A stretch of 64,000 nt of DNA from Oscillospiraceae bacterium. Lineage in GTDB: Bacteria > Bacillota > Clostridia > Oscillospirales > CAG-272. Both the position numbers and the translations under genes were made by a program. Shown here in pieces: positions 9,019 through 15,802 of this stretch (its first letter is position 1; each line of letters begins with the position of its first letter). The DNA lies in the NCBI GenBank assembly GCA_015063725.1, contig SVTP01000002.1, positions 46,185 to 110,184 on the forward strand. Direction: 5' to 3'. Under the pieces are notes generated by a model that saw nothing but the letters and a program-made list of their open reading frames with translations, did not search any database and was not told where the DNA came from.

Positions 9019-9054
9019 AAAATGGAAGACCCCAGGCGGGGTTTTCCATTTTTT
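9019..9054 (+). terminator. Intrinsic terminator ending the smc-ftsY-leuS operon
   Basis: A 15-bp stem (left arm 9019-9033, right arm 9038-9052, loop AGGC, a few G-T pairs) followed by a T run. It begins immediately after the stop of the winged-helix gene. Confidence 0.92.
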
Positions 9055-9064
9055 GTTAAAAATA

Positions 9065-9093
9065 TTGACAAATACATAAAAACGTGCTATAAT
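9065..9093 (+). promoter_or_regulatory. Perfect sigma-A promoter for the 31-codon small gene
   Basis: TTGACA at 9065-9070 and TATAAT at 9088-9093 are separated by exactly 17 bases. The expected start of transcription is near 9100, giving a 30-base leader before the small gene's ATG. Confidence 0.93.
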
Positions 9094-9129
9094 ATGGATG
9101 AGTCCGAATTATTTAAGGAGGGTGACGTT

Positions 9130-9225
9130 ATGAATCGTACAGTGCAAAGACAGTTCTGCCGAATGCAAAACGTGTTTAGATGCCACCTACAATACCGCGG
9201 AGGGCAACTAAAAATTGTAAGTTAA
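9130..9225 (+). CDS. 31-residue small protein or leader peptide of unknown function
   Basis: ATG 9130 follows a perfect AAGGAGG ribosome binding site (9115-9121) at ideal spacing and opens a 31-codon frame that ends at TAA 9223-9225. The peptide begins MNRTVQRQFCRMQN and ends GGQLKIVS. It is basic, with two cysteines (residues 10 and 18) and no membrane segment. The gene has its own consensus promoter (9065-9093) and its own terminator (9226-9270), so it is a complete transcription unit of about 170 bases. I recognise no homologue. It could be a small functional protein, a dual-function sRNA, or a leader peptide controlling the lipoprotein gene 39 bases past the terminator. Confidence 0.72.
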   Translation: MNRTVQRQFCRMQNVFRCHLQYRGGQLKIVS

Positions 9226-9270
9226 GAGCGCAACGGTAGAGCTGTTATAGCCTATCTTTGCGCTCTTTTT
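9226..9270 (+). terminator. Terminator or attenuator after the small gene
   Basis: Arms GAGCGCAA (9226-9233) and TTGCGCTC (9258-9265) flank a 24-base loop and precede five T residues. The stem starts directly after the small gene's stop codon and lies 39 bases before the lipoprotein ATG. No second promoter is obvious in between, so read-through or attenuation is possible. Confidence 0.85.
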
Positions 9271-9308
9271 GGCTTTTTACGCTTTGTTTTTGATTTTAGG
9301 AGGTTATT

Positions 9309-10292
9309 ATGAAAAGATTTATCTTATTTTTGCTGATCGGGGCGCTGTTGCTTCTGCCCCTTTCGGGGTGCTTTGCTGACAACAAGCAAAATGAAGGAAC
9401 CACGCCTAACAACACAACCGAAAATACGACGCCGGAGAATACCGAGCCGGACTATAACCCCGGCCCCGATGAGACCACACCGGAAGTGACAACACCTGAT
9501 AATCCCCCCGAAGCAACCACACCGCCCGAAAACAATCAAAACAATCCTACAACGGCTACCGGTGAAGAATTGGATAAAAACAGTGATTTAATTGTGGCAT
9601 TGGTTACCTATTTGCAAGAGCGTAATATGGATATTCTTATGCCCCCCGTGTCCTTTACGACCCAAATTTACGATATTAAACAAGGAAACCAACCGCTTCA
9701 CGTTGCTTTTGATCCCGACGATTATTATTTTGTTTGTGCTTACAATAATAAGAAATTTAATTATGATGATTGCACATGGGTGAGATATCAGGACGAGACT
9801 GCCATTCAAGAATACTACAATGGTATAAAATTGGAGAAAGCTTTTCAAATCAACAGATCATTATCGGTAACCGATATTCTTCCCAGTGATAAACCTGTTC
9901 CTGATATGGAGCATTTCAGCCTCTACGAACCGGTATTTGAAAATGGTATTAATATCGCTGATGCTGAAATTTTTGATCAAACTTTTATTTATTTGAATGA
10001 TTCAACCGACGAAACAATTTATTATTCTATCGGAAAATATGATTACAAGATGCTTGTAATCCCGTGTGTCTACTTTGAAAACCAATACTATCTTTCTTTC
10101 CGCCATTATGTAATTGATTTCGACGGAAAACAAGTTGAAAAAGGCAGTTATGAAGGTATGTTTGGAGATTATTGTGATGTCTTAAGCGACAAGGCAGTAG
10201 CGGAAAAATACAGTGTTACTAATGATGGTGGCTTTACATGGTTTTATGTCTTAGTTCCACTTGAAGACTTTGTGAATGGTGTTTTGAAATGA
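9309..10292 (+). CDS. Secreted lipoprotein with Thr/Pro/Glu-rich linker, function unknown
   Basis: The 327-residue product starts with a lipoprotein signal peptide (hydrophobic residues 4-18, lipobox LSGC with Cys21). A linker of about 70 residues rich in Thr, Pro, Glu and Asn follows, and then a globular domain from about residue 95 to the end. The domain is rich in aromatic residues and beta strands (KYDYKMLVIPCVYFENQYYL near 247) and I do not recognise it. The ribosome binding site AGGAGG precedes ATG 9309. The coding region is visibly more AT-rich than its neighbours, with codons such as AAT, TTT and ATT replacing the local C-ending preference, suggesting acquisition. No promoter other than the one at 9065 was seen. 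Confidence 0.85.
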   Translation: MKRFILFLLIGALLLLPLSGCFADNKQNEGTTPNNTTENTTPENTEPDYNPGPDETTPEVTTPDNPPEATTPPENNQNNPTTATGEELDKNSDLIVALVTYLQERNMDILMPPVSFTTQIYDIKQGNQPLHVAFDPDDYYFVCAYNNKKFNYDDCTWVRYQDETAIQEYYNGIKLEKAFQINRSLSVTDILPSDKPVPDMEHFSLYEPVFENGINIADAEIFDQTFIYLNDSTDETIYYSIGKYDYKMLVIPCVYFENQYYLSFRHYVIDFDGKQVEKGSYEGMFGDYCDVLSDKAVAEKYSVTNDGGFTWFYVLVPLEDFVNGVLK

Positions 10293-10333
10293 TCCTCAAT
10301 GAAAACATTAAAAAACAGAGAGGTTCACAGTAT

Positions 10334-10518
10334 ATGAAGTGAAATAAGAAGTTTATTGCTTTAGTTATAGTTTCATCTATAATCGTAAATTTTTCTCTCA
10401 TTAGTTTGATTTCTGTTTCTGCGCATTCGACGATGTTGAATATAAAATATGATTCTTGCCGGCACTTTGCAATTCTATCACCCCGAGGACGTTCCCGTAA
10501 CGCAATAACAAATACCTC
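10334..10518 (+). pseudogene. Decayed secreted-protein gene: signal peptide fused to a C-terminal stub, TGA at codon 3
   Basis: ATG 10334 with an upstream AGAGAGG site begins Met-Lys-TGA-Asn-Lys-Lys-Phe and then a clear hydrophobic signal core (IALVIVSSIIVNFSLISL) ending in a Val-Ser-Ala cleavage-like site. The frame soon loses sense. About 40 codons on, another frame reads ILAGTLQFYHPEDVPVTQ and stops at 10516-10518, which looks like the authentic C-terminus of the same gene after deletion or frameshift. A terminator follows at 10524. I read this as a gene that lost its middle and gained a stop at codon 3; the original product is unknown. Genuine UGA recoding is unlikely given the frameshift. 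Confidence 0.6.
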
Positions 10519-10523
10519 CTATT

Positions 10524-10552
10524 GGATGCCGCCGCGTGCGGCATCCTTTTTC
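10524..10552 (+). terminator. Intrinsic terminator after the pseudogene
   Basis: GGATGCCGC and GCGGCATCC form a 9-bp stem with a 5-base loop, followed by TTTTTC. It isolates tadA from the upstream remnant. Confidence 0.9.
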
Positions 10553-10574
10553 TTTTCTTTTTTGTTTTATTCTC

Positions 10575-10603
10575 TTTACAAAATCTGCTTCTTGTGGTAT
10601 AAT
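10575..10603 (+). promoter_or_regulatory. Sigma-A promoter of tadA
   Basis: TTTACA at 10575-10580, a 17-base spacer and TATAAT at 10598-10603, about 30 bases before the tadA start. Confidence 0.88.
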
Positions 10604-10634
10604 GTAAAGAAGAAAAAGAGAAGGGAGTGATACC

Positions 10635-11108
10635 GTGGAAAAGAACTGCCAAAGTGATGAACTGTTTATGCGTGTTGCATTATCCGAGGCGGCAAAAGCG
10701 GCAGAATTGGGAGAGATCCCCGTAGGAGCAGTTCTTGTCAGAAACGGCGAAATCCTTTGCGCTACGCACAATCTGTGCGAAGAGCTCCACGATGCCACTG
10801 CCCACGCCGAGCGATTGGCAATCTCCCAAGCAGGGCAAATGACGGGCAGTTGGCGGCTTTCCGATTGCACCCTCTACGTCACTCTTGAGCCTTGCCCGAT
10901 GTGCACAGGCGCGGCAATCAACGCGCGCATCGGCCGCATCGTTTATGCGGCAAAGGATCCACGCGCGGGAGCTTGCGAAAGTCTTGTCAAATTGCCCGCA
11001 TACCCTTTGGAGTCCACCCCCATTTGCGAGGGAGGACTTTTCGAGGAAGAAGCCCTCTCGATGCTCCGATCCTTCTTTTTGAAAAAAAGAAGCGAGAAAA
11101 AATCATAA
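10635..11108 (+). CDS. tadA: tRNA(Arg) adenosine-34 deaminase
   Basis: TadA converts A34 to inosine in tRNA-Arg(ACG), letting it read CGU, CGC and CGA. The 157-residue protein has the cytidine-deaminase zinc site in order: the His-Ala-Glu of TAHAERLAIS near residue 57, and the Pro-Cys-x-x-Cys of TLEPCPMCTGA near 87. GEIPVGAVLVRNGEI is the family N-terminal strand. Start and operon: GTG/ATG region with GGGAGTG before GTG-GAA; the chosen start follows AAGGGAGTGATACC at good spacing. Monocistronic with its own promoter. Confidence 0.95.
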   Translation: MEKNCQSDELFMRVALSEAAKAAELGEIPVGAVLVRNGEILCATHNLCEELHDATAHAERLAISQAGQMTGSWRLSDCTLYVTLEPCPMCTGAAINARIGRIVYAAKDPRAGACESLVKLPAYPLESTPICEGGLFEEEALSMLRSFFLKKRSEKKS

Positions 11109-11124
11109 ACTTGCAGCTTTCCTC

Positions 11125-11153
11125 TTTACAAGCCGACAAAAATCGGCTATAAT
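11125..11153 (+). promoter_or_regulatory. Sigma-A promoter of asnA
   Basis: TTTACA 11125-11130, 17-base spacer, TATAAT 11148-11153. The spacer contains the small inverted repeat GCCGAcaaaaaTCGGC, which could be an operator or chance. Confidence 0.87.
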
Positions 11154-11196
11154 ATTGATACTGTTATGTAAATCCCCCCGAAAGGTTGGTTTTGTT

Positions 11197-12201
11197 ATGT
11201 CTGAGATGAAAATTCCGGAAGGTTACCGTTCATTTTTGAGCTTCCGTCAAACCGAGCTCGCCATCAAAAAGGTCAAGGACTTTTTCGAACGCGATCTGTC
11301 GGTTCAACTCAATATTCTGCGCGTGTCTGCGCCCTTGTTTGTCTCCCCTGAGAGCGGTCTGAACGATAATCTCAACGGCACCGAACGCACCGTGCGTTTC
11401 GACCTCCCCGGCGGACAAGACCTTGAAATTGTGCAATCTCTTGCAAAATGGAAGAGACACGCACTCAATATGTATGATTTTGGTCCCGGTGAAGGACTTT
11501 ACACCGACATGAACGCCATCCGCCGCGACGAGACCACCGACAACATTCACTCCATTTACGTGGACCAATGGGACTGGGAAAAGATCATTACCAAGGAGCA
11601 GAGAAACGAGACCACTCTGCGCGAGGCAGTCGAGGCGATCTACCGTGCCCTGCATCATACCGAAAATTACATTGTAAACGAGTATGACTTCATCGGTAAG
11701 TTGCTGCCCGAAAACATTACCTTTATCACAGCACAGGAGCTTGAGGATCGCTATCCCGACAAGACTCCCAAGGAGCGCGAGTATCTTGCGGCAAAGAAAT
11801 ACGGTGCTATCTTCCTTTCGCAAATCGGCGGCAAGCTGAAGAGCGGCAAGCCCCACGACGGCAGAGCCCCCGACTATGACGATTGGACGCTCAACGGTGA
11901 CATTATCATTTACTATCCCATCCTTGATATCGCGCTTGAGCTTTCCTCCATGGGCGTGCGTGTAGATGAAGAAGCGCTCATTCGTCAGTTGAACGAGCGA
12001 GGATGCCCCGAAAGAGCGGAGCTGGAATTCCACAAAGCGCTCCTGAATGGGGAACTGCCGTACACCATTGGCGGCGGTATTGGACAATCCAGACTTTGTA
12101 TGTTCTTTTTGCGCAAGGCGCACATCGGCGAGGTACAGTCCTCGTACTGGACGCCCGAAGAAGTAGAGCATTGTCGCGAAAAGGGCGTTTACTTGCTGTA
12201 A
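11197..12201 (+). CDS. asnA: Aspartate--ammonia ligase (AsnA)
   Basis: AsnA makes asparagine from aspartate and ammonia with ATP to AMP cleavage. The 334-residue protein matches the family length and motifs: FLSFRQTELAIKKVKDFF near the N-terminus, RVSAPLFV, LNGTERTVRFDL, then IVQSLAKWKRHAL and the ATP-site segment AIRRDETTDNIHSIYVDQWDWE. The C-terminal GGGIGQSRLCMFFLRKAHIGE holds the class II synthetase-like Arg. ATG 11197 is chosen over the upstream in-frame ATG at 11155 because GAAAGG lies 10 bases before it and the family starts here. Stand-alone gene with its own promoter. Confidence 0.97.
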   Translation: MSEMKIPEGYRSFLSFRQTELAIKKVKDFFERDLSVQLNILRVSAPLFVSPESGLNDNLNGTERTVRFDLPGGQDLEIVQSLAKWKRHALNMYDFGPGEGLYTDMNAIRRDETTDNIHSIYVDQWDWEKIITKEQRNETTLREAVEAIYRALHHTENYIVNEYDFIGKLLPENITFITAQELEDRYPDKTPKEREYLAAKKYGAIFLSQIGGKLKSGKPHDGRAPDYDDWTLNGDIIIYYPILDIALELSSMGVRVDEEALIRQLNERGCPERAELEFHKALLNGELPYTIGGGIGQSRLCMFFLRKAHIGEVQSSYWTPEEVEHCREKGVYLL

Positions 12202-12325
12202 GTTCAAAATTTAAGAAAACTTGCCGCGAGCAAGCATTTGAAAAAAGAAAACACGCAAGCGTGTTAGACCAAAACTTTCTCACGCGAAGCACAATAATTT
12301 GATATTACAGAAAGGAGACCACATT
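12202..12325. other. Intergenic region with a small hairpin
   Basis: Between asnA and the transglutaminase lipoprotein. It holds one hairpin, AACACGC-AA-GCGTGTT near 12251-12266, without a clear T run. I see no consensus promoter, so the downstream gene may be transcribed by read-through from asnA. Confidence 0.5.
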
Positions 12326-13402
12326 ATGCAACACACCAAACGACTTACAACCCTCGTTTTGGCAATGCTTTTGGCAGTGTCTCTTTTCTTGTTGCCGTCC
12401 TGCAAAGAGCCTGAGGCTCCCGTGCTCAAAACCAAAAACCTCACCTGGCCCGTCTCGTTTGCTTTGCCGAGCGCTGAGCAGTTTGTTGAGTCTGTTCCCG
12501 AGGGGTATACCATCTCTCTTGCCGAAAAATACAACGTTTCCTCTTTGGGAACCCATCCCGTTTCTCTGGTGCTGACTGACGAAAAGGGAAGAGAATTTAC
12601 TTATACTGCTTCTCTTACGCTGGTCAACGATAATACACCGCCCACCATCAGCGGTGTGCGTGATTTGATTGCCTATATTGGCAGAGGAGTCTCTTATTAT
12701 TCGGGGGTTACCGCTACCGATAATTGCGATGCAGGCGTCACTCTTACCGTTGATACATCTGCCGTAAACCTCAAGGAGGCAAACATTTACAACGTTGTCT
12801 ATCGCGCCACCGATGCCGCAGGCAACGTTACCGAGGTTACATGTACTCTCTCGGTTTATGAGGAGGAAATCACCGAGGCAATGCTGTATGACCTCATCGA
12901 TCCCATTCTTGACGACATTTTTTGGGACGGTATGACCACCGTTCAAAAGCTGCGCGCCATTTATGACTACGTTTACGATAACACCGCATATGTTTCCACG
13001 TCCGATAAGAGTGGTTGGGTGCGTGCCGCTTACGATGGATTGATGAACAGAAGCGGCGATTGCTTTACCTATTTTGCGCTTTCCAAGGCGATGATGGAGC
13101 GCGTGGGCATTCAAAACATGGACATTCAGCGCTCGCCCGAGATTGCGGCTATGGTCAATGAGCGCCACTATTGGAGCCTTGTTAACATCGGCACCCAAGC
13201 CAACCCACAGTGGTATCATTTTGACTCCTGCCACTTGAGCGGAATGCCCAAGCCTTGGGGCTTTTTGATGACCGATGATCAACTGTTGCAATATAGTGAG
13301 TGGCGCGAGAACGCCGACGGAATTTCAGGTTATTTTTACGCCTATGACAATGCGGCGTATCCGCCCACGTCCACCCAAATCTTCACCCCGTATCATCATT
13401 GA
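12326..13402 (+). CDS. Lipoprotein with Ig-like and transglutaminase-like domains
   Basis: The 358-residue protein has a lipoprotein signal (LPSC, Cys about 25). An Ig-like/DUF5011-type strand domain follows (about 105-195: DNTPPTISGVRDLIAYIG, TDAAGNVTEVTCTL), then a transglutaminase-like domain (about 205-340). The likely triad is visible: Cys in RSGDCFTYFALSKAMME, His in NERHYWSLVNI and Asp in WYHFDSCHLSG. Bacterial lipoproteins of this type are extracellular cysteine proteases or crosslinkers; the substrate is unknown. ATG 12326 follows AAAGGAGA. It sits 12 bases before the DltA-like gene, suggesting a joint role at the cell surface, which is inference. Confidence 0.86.
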   Translation: MQHTKRLTTLVLAMLLAVSLFLLPSCKEPEAPVLKTKNLTWPVSFALPSAEQFVESVPEGYTISLAEKYNVSSLGTHPVSLVLTDEKGREFTYTASLTLVNDNTPPTISGVRDLIAYIGRGVSYYSGVTATDNCDAGVTLTVDTSAVNLKEANIYNVVYRATDAAGNVTEVTCTLSVYEEEITEAMLYDLIDPILDDIFWDGMTTVQKLRAIYDYVYDNTAYVSTSDKSGWVRAAYDGLMNRSGDCFTYFALSKAMMERVGIQNMDIQRSPEIAAMVNERHYWSLVNIGTQANPQWYHFDSCHLSGMPKPWGFLMTDDQLLQYSEWRENADGISGYFYAYDNAAYPPTSTQIFTPYHH

Positions 13403-13414
13403 GAGGAGGACAGT

Positions 13415-14920
13415 ATGCAAACCAATATTCTGGAATACTTGGAGGCAACCGCCCCCCGTCTGCCCGATAAAATTGCTTATTCCGACGGAACCGACCACCT
13501 CACGTTTTCCGAGCTTTCTCACCACGCGCGTGCACTGGGAAGTGCTCTGGCAGAGAAGGGATACTACCGCCGCCCCATTGCGGTGCTGATGAAAAAGCAC
13601 CCGAGCACAGTTGCCGCTTTTTACGGCTGCGTGTATGCAGGATGCTTTTATGTGCCGCTGGATATTGAAATGCCCATCTCGCGCATCGAGCTCATTTTAG
13701 AGAACGCACAGCCTGCGGCAATCATCACCGACAAAAAGGGAAGTGCCATCGCCGAAAACTTACATTTCGATGGCGAAATTCTCTCCGGTGAAACCTTGTT
13801 CGAAAACGAAATCAACGATGCCGCCCTGCAAACAATCCGCGCTAAACAGATTGATACTGATCCCATCTACATCGTTTTCACATCGGGCTCTACCGGCATC
13901 CCCAAGGGAGTGGTTGCTTGCCACCGCTCGGTCATTGATTATATCGAAAACCTTTCCGAGGAGCTCGGCTTCTCGGAGGAAAGCATCTTTGCCAACCAAA
14001 CGCCCCTCTTTTTTGATGCCCCCCTCAAGGAGCTCATGCCCGTCATCAAATTCGGTGCTACGGCATACCTTGTTCCCAAAAAATATTTTGCGTTTCCCAT
14101 GTCGCTCTGCGATTTTCTCAACAAGCACAAAATCAACACCGTCTGCTGGGTTGTCTCGGCGCTGACCATGATCTCGGGTATGGGACTTCTCGAAAAGAAC
14201 CCGCCCAAATATCTCACCACCATCGCGTTTGGCAGTGAGGTCTTTCCGCCCAGCCAGTACGCCATGTGGCGCAAAGCGTTCCCAAACGCCAAATTCTTCA
14301 ACCTCTACGGTCCCACCGAGGCAACGGGAATGTCCTGTGTTTGGCCCGCTACGCGCGAGTTGGAGGAAGGCGAATCCGTGCCCATCGGTCACCCCTTCCG
14401 CAACACCGACCTGATGCTCATTCGCGAGGACGGAACCGAAGCAGAGGAAGGCGAGATCGGTGAGATCTATCTGCGCGGCACTTGCGTGACGATGGGATAT
14501 TACAACGATCCCGCACGCACCGATGAAGCATTTGTGCAAAATCCGTTGCAAAACGCCTATCCCGAGCGCGTATACCGCACGGGCGACCTTGCCTACCGCA
14601 ACGCGAGAGGGGAGCTCGTATTCGTCTGTCGCCGCGACGCGCAGATCAAGCACATGGGGCATCGCATTGAGCTTGGCGAAATTGAAGCCGCCGCACAAAA
14701 GTGCGAGGGCGTCAGCCGCGCTTGCTGCCTCTACGATCCTATCACAAGCCGCATCAAGCTCTTTTATGCAGGCGAGACCGAAAAGGAGGTCCTCACCGCC
14801 TACCTGCGCGAGCATCTGCCAAAATATATGATGCCCGCCGCCCTCTGCCACCTGCCCGTCCTGCCCTTGACTCCCAACGGCAAAATTGACCGCCGCGCCC
14901 TGGCGGAGATTATTTTATAA
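13415..14920 (+). CDS. DltA-like amino-acid adenylating enzyme (AMP-binding)
   Basis: This 501-residue ANL-superfamily enzyme activates an amino or carboxylic acid as adenylate and loads it on a carrier protein. Motifs in order: IVFTSGSTGIPKGV (A3, near 149-162), FNLYGPTEATG (A5, near 292), YRTGDLAY (A7, near 388), RRDAQIKHMGHRIELGEIE (A8, near 407) and NGKIDRRAL (A10 catalytic Lys near 489). It is a single adenylation domain without fused carrier, the layout of D-alanine ligase DltA. The matching carrier, MBOAT and SGNH proteins occur 11 kb away (25852-28710). D-Ala specificity is inferred from layout only. GAGAGGAGG precedes the ATG, and a terminator follows. Confidence 0.88.
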   Translation: MQTNILEYLEATAPRLPDKIAYSDGTDHLTFSELSHHARALGSALAEKGYYRRPIAVLMKKHPSTVAAFYGCVYAGCFYVPLDIEMPISRIELILENAQPAAIITDKKGSAIAENLHFDGEILSGETLFENEINDAALQTIRAKQIDTDPIYIVFTSGSTGIPKGVVACHRSVIDYIENLSEELGFSEESIFANQTPLFFDAPLKELMPVIKFGATAYLVPKKYFAFPMSLCDFLNKHKINTVCWVVSALTMISGMGLLEKNPPKYLTTIAFGSEVFPPSQYAMWRKAFPNAKFFNLYGPTEATGMSCVWPATRELEEGESVPIGHPFRNTDLMLIREDGTEAEEGEIGEIYLRGTCVTMGYYNDPARTDEAFVQNPLQNAYPERVYRTGDLAYRNARGELVFVCRRDAQIKHMGHRIELGEIEAAAQKCEGVSRACCLYDPITSRIKLFYAGETEKEVLTAYLREHLPKYMMPAALCHLPVLPLTPNGKIDRRALAEIIL

Positions 14921-14924
14921 CATC

Positions 14925-14956
14925 AAAAAGGATAGCCATAGGCTATCCTTTTTTTA
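14925..14956 (+). terminator. Intrinsic terminator after the DltA-like gene
   Basis: AAAAAGGATAGCC and GGCTATCCTTTTT flank the 3-base loop ATA, followed by further T residues. Confidence 0.93.
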
Positions 14957-14979
14957 CTCCCCAAAACATCGCATTTCTA

Positions 14980-15008
14980 TTGACATTATATAATAAATAT
15001 GGTATAAT
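14980..15008 (+). promoter_or_regulatory. Sigma-A promoter of the pseudouridine synthase-tex unit
   Basis: TTGACA 14980-14985, 17-base AT-only spacer, TATAAT 15003-15008; both boxes are perfect. Confidence 0.92.
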
Positions 15009-15065
15009 ATATTTGTGTTTTTGAGTTTTCAAAATATCGAATTTTACATACGAGGAGGACGGGAA

Positions 15066-15767
15066 ATGCGACTGGATAAATTGCTTTCGGAATGTGGAAT
15101 TGCAAGCCGTAAAGAAACTGCAAAAGCCGCAAAGGCAGGGCAGATCACAGTCAACGGCATCCCCGCCACCAAAGCAGATATGCAGGTCGATCCCATAGCC
15201 GACGTCGTCACTTTTTGCGGCAGAGCCGTCAAGTGGCGCGAGTTCGTCTACGTGATGCTCAACAAGCCCGACGGCTACGTCAGCGCCACCGAGGATTCTC
15301 GCGGTGAACAAGTCGTGACGTCACTTCTTCCCGAGGAATACCAAAAGATGGGACTGTTCCCCTGCGGTCGCCTCGATAAGCATACGCTGGGGTTGATGCT
15401 CCTGACCAACGACGGGCAGCTCTCGCATCGCTTGCTTTCCCCCAAACGACACGTTGCAAAAACCTACGCCTTCCGCGTCAAGTTTCCGCTTTCCGAAAAG
15501 GATGTTTCCGAACTCCAAAGCGGCGTCGACATTGGCGGCTACCTCACCAAGCCCTGCACCGTTACATTGACAGACGAAAGGGAAGGGCGCATCACCCTCA
15601 CCGAGGGCAAATACCATCAGATCAAACTGATGATGGAAGCCGTCCACAATCAAATTACCTACCTCGAGCGCATCACCTTTGGTCCCTTATCGCTGGATCC
15701 CGCACTTTCGCGTGGCGAATGGCGAGAACTCACCGACGGGGAAATTGCCGCGCTCAACCAATCATAA
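15066..15767 (+). CDS. RsuA-family rRNA pseudouridine synthase
   Basis: The 233-residue protein has an N-terminal S4 RNA-binding domain ([17 protein letters not shown]) and an RsuA/RluB-type catalytic domain. The catalytic Asp lies in [18 protein letters not shown] near residue 104, and the conserved KTYAFRV and [11 protein letters not shown] segments follow. The last one is characteristic of RsuA, which makes Psi516 in 16S rRNA; RluB/E members cannot be fully excluded. ATG 15066 follows GAGGAGG, and an upstream in-frame start at 15015 has no such site. tex begins 35 bases downstream. Confidence 0.92.
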   Translation: MRLDKLLSECGIASRKETAKAAKAGQITVNGIPATKADMQVDPIADVVTFCGRAVKWREFVYVMLNKPDGYVSATEDSRGEQVVTSLLPEEYQKMGLFPCGRLDKHTLGLMLLTNDGQLSHRLLSPKRHVAKTYAFRVKFPLSEKDVSELQSGVDIGGYLTKPCTVTLTDEREGRITLTEGKYHQIKLMMEAVHNQITYLERITFGPLSLDPALSRGEWRELTDGEIAALNQS

Positions 15768-15802
15768 ATTCTATGTCCCAACAGAAAGGAACTGCTACAA
15801 CG

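Noticed and set aside
10334..10342. Selenocysteine or other UGA recoding at codon 3 of the remnant gene
   Set aside because: The frame breaks again soon after, and no SECIS-like hairpin follows; pseudogene decay explains it better.
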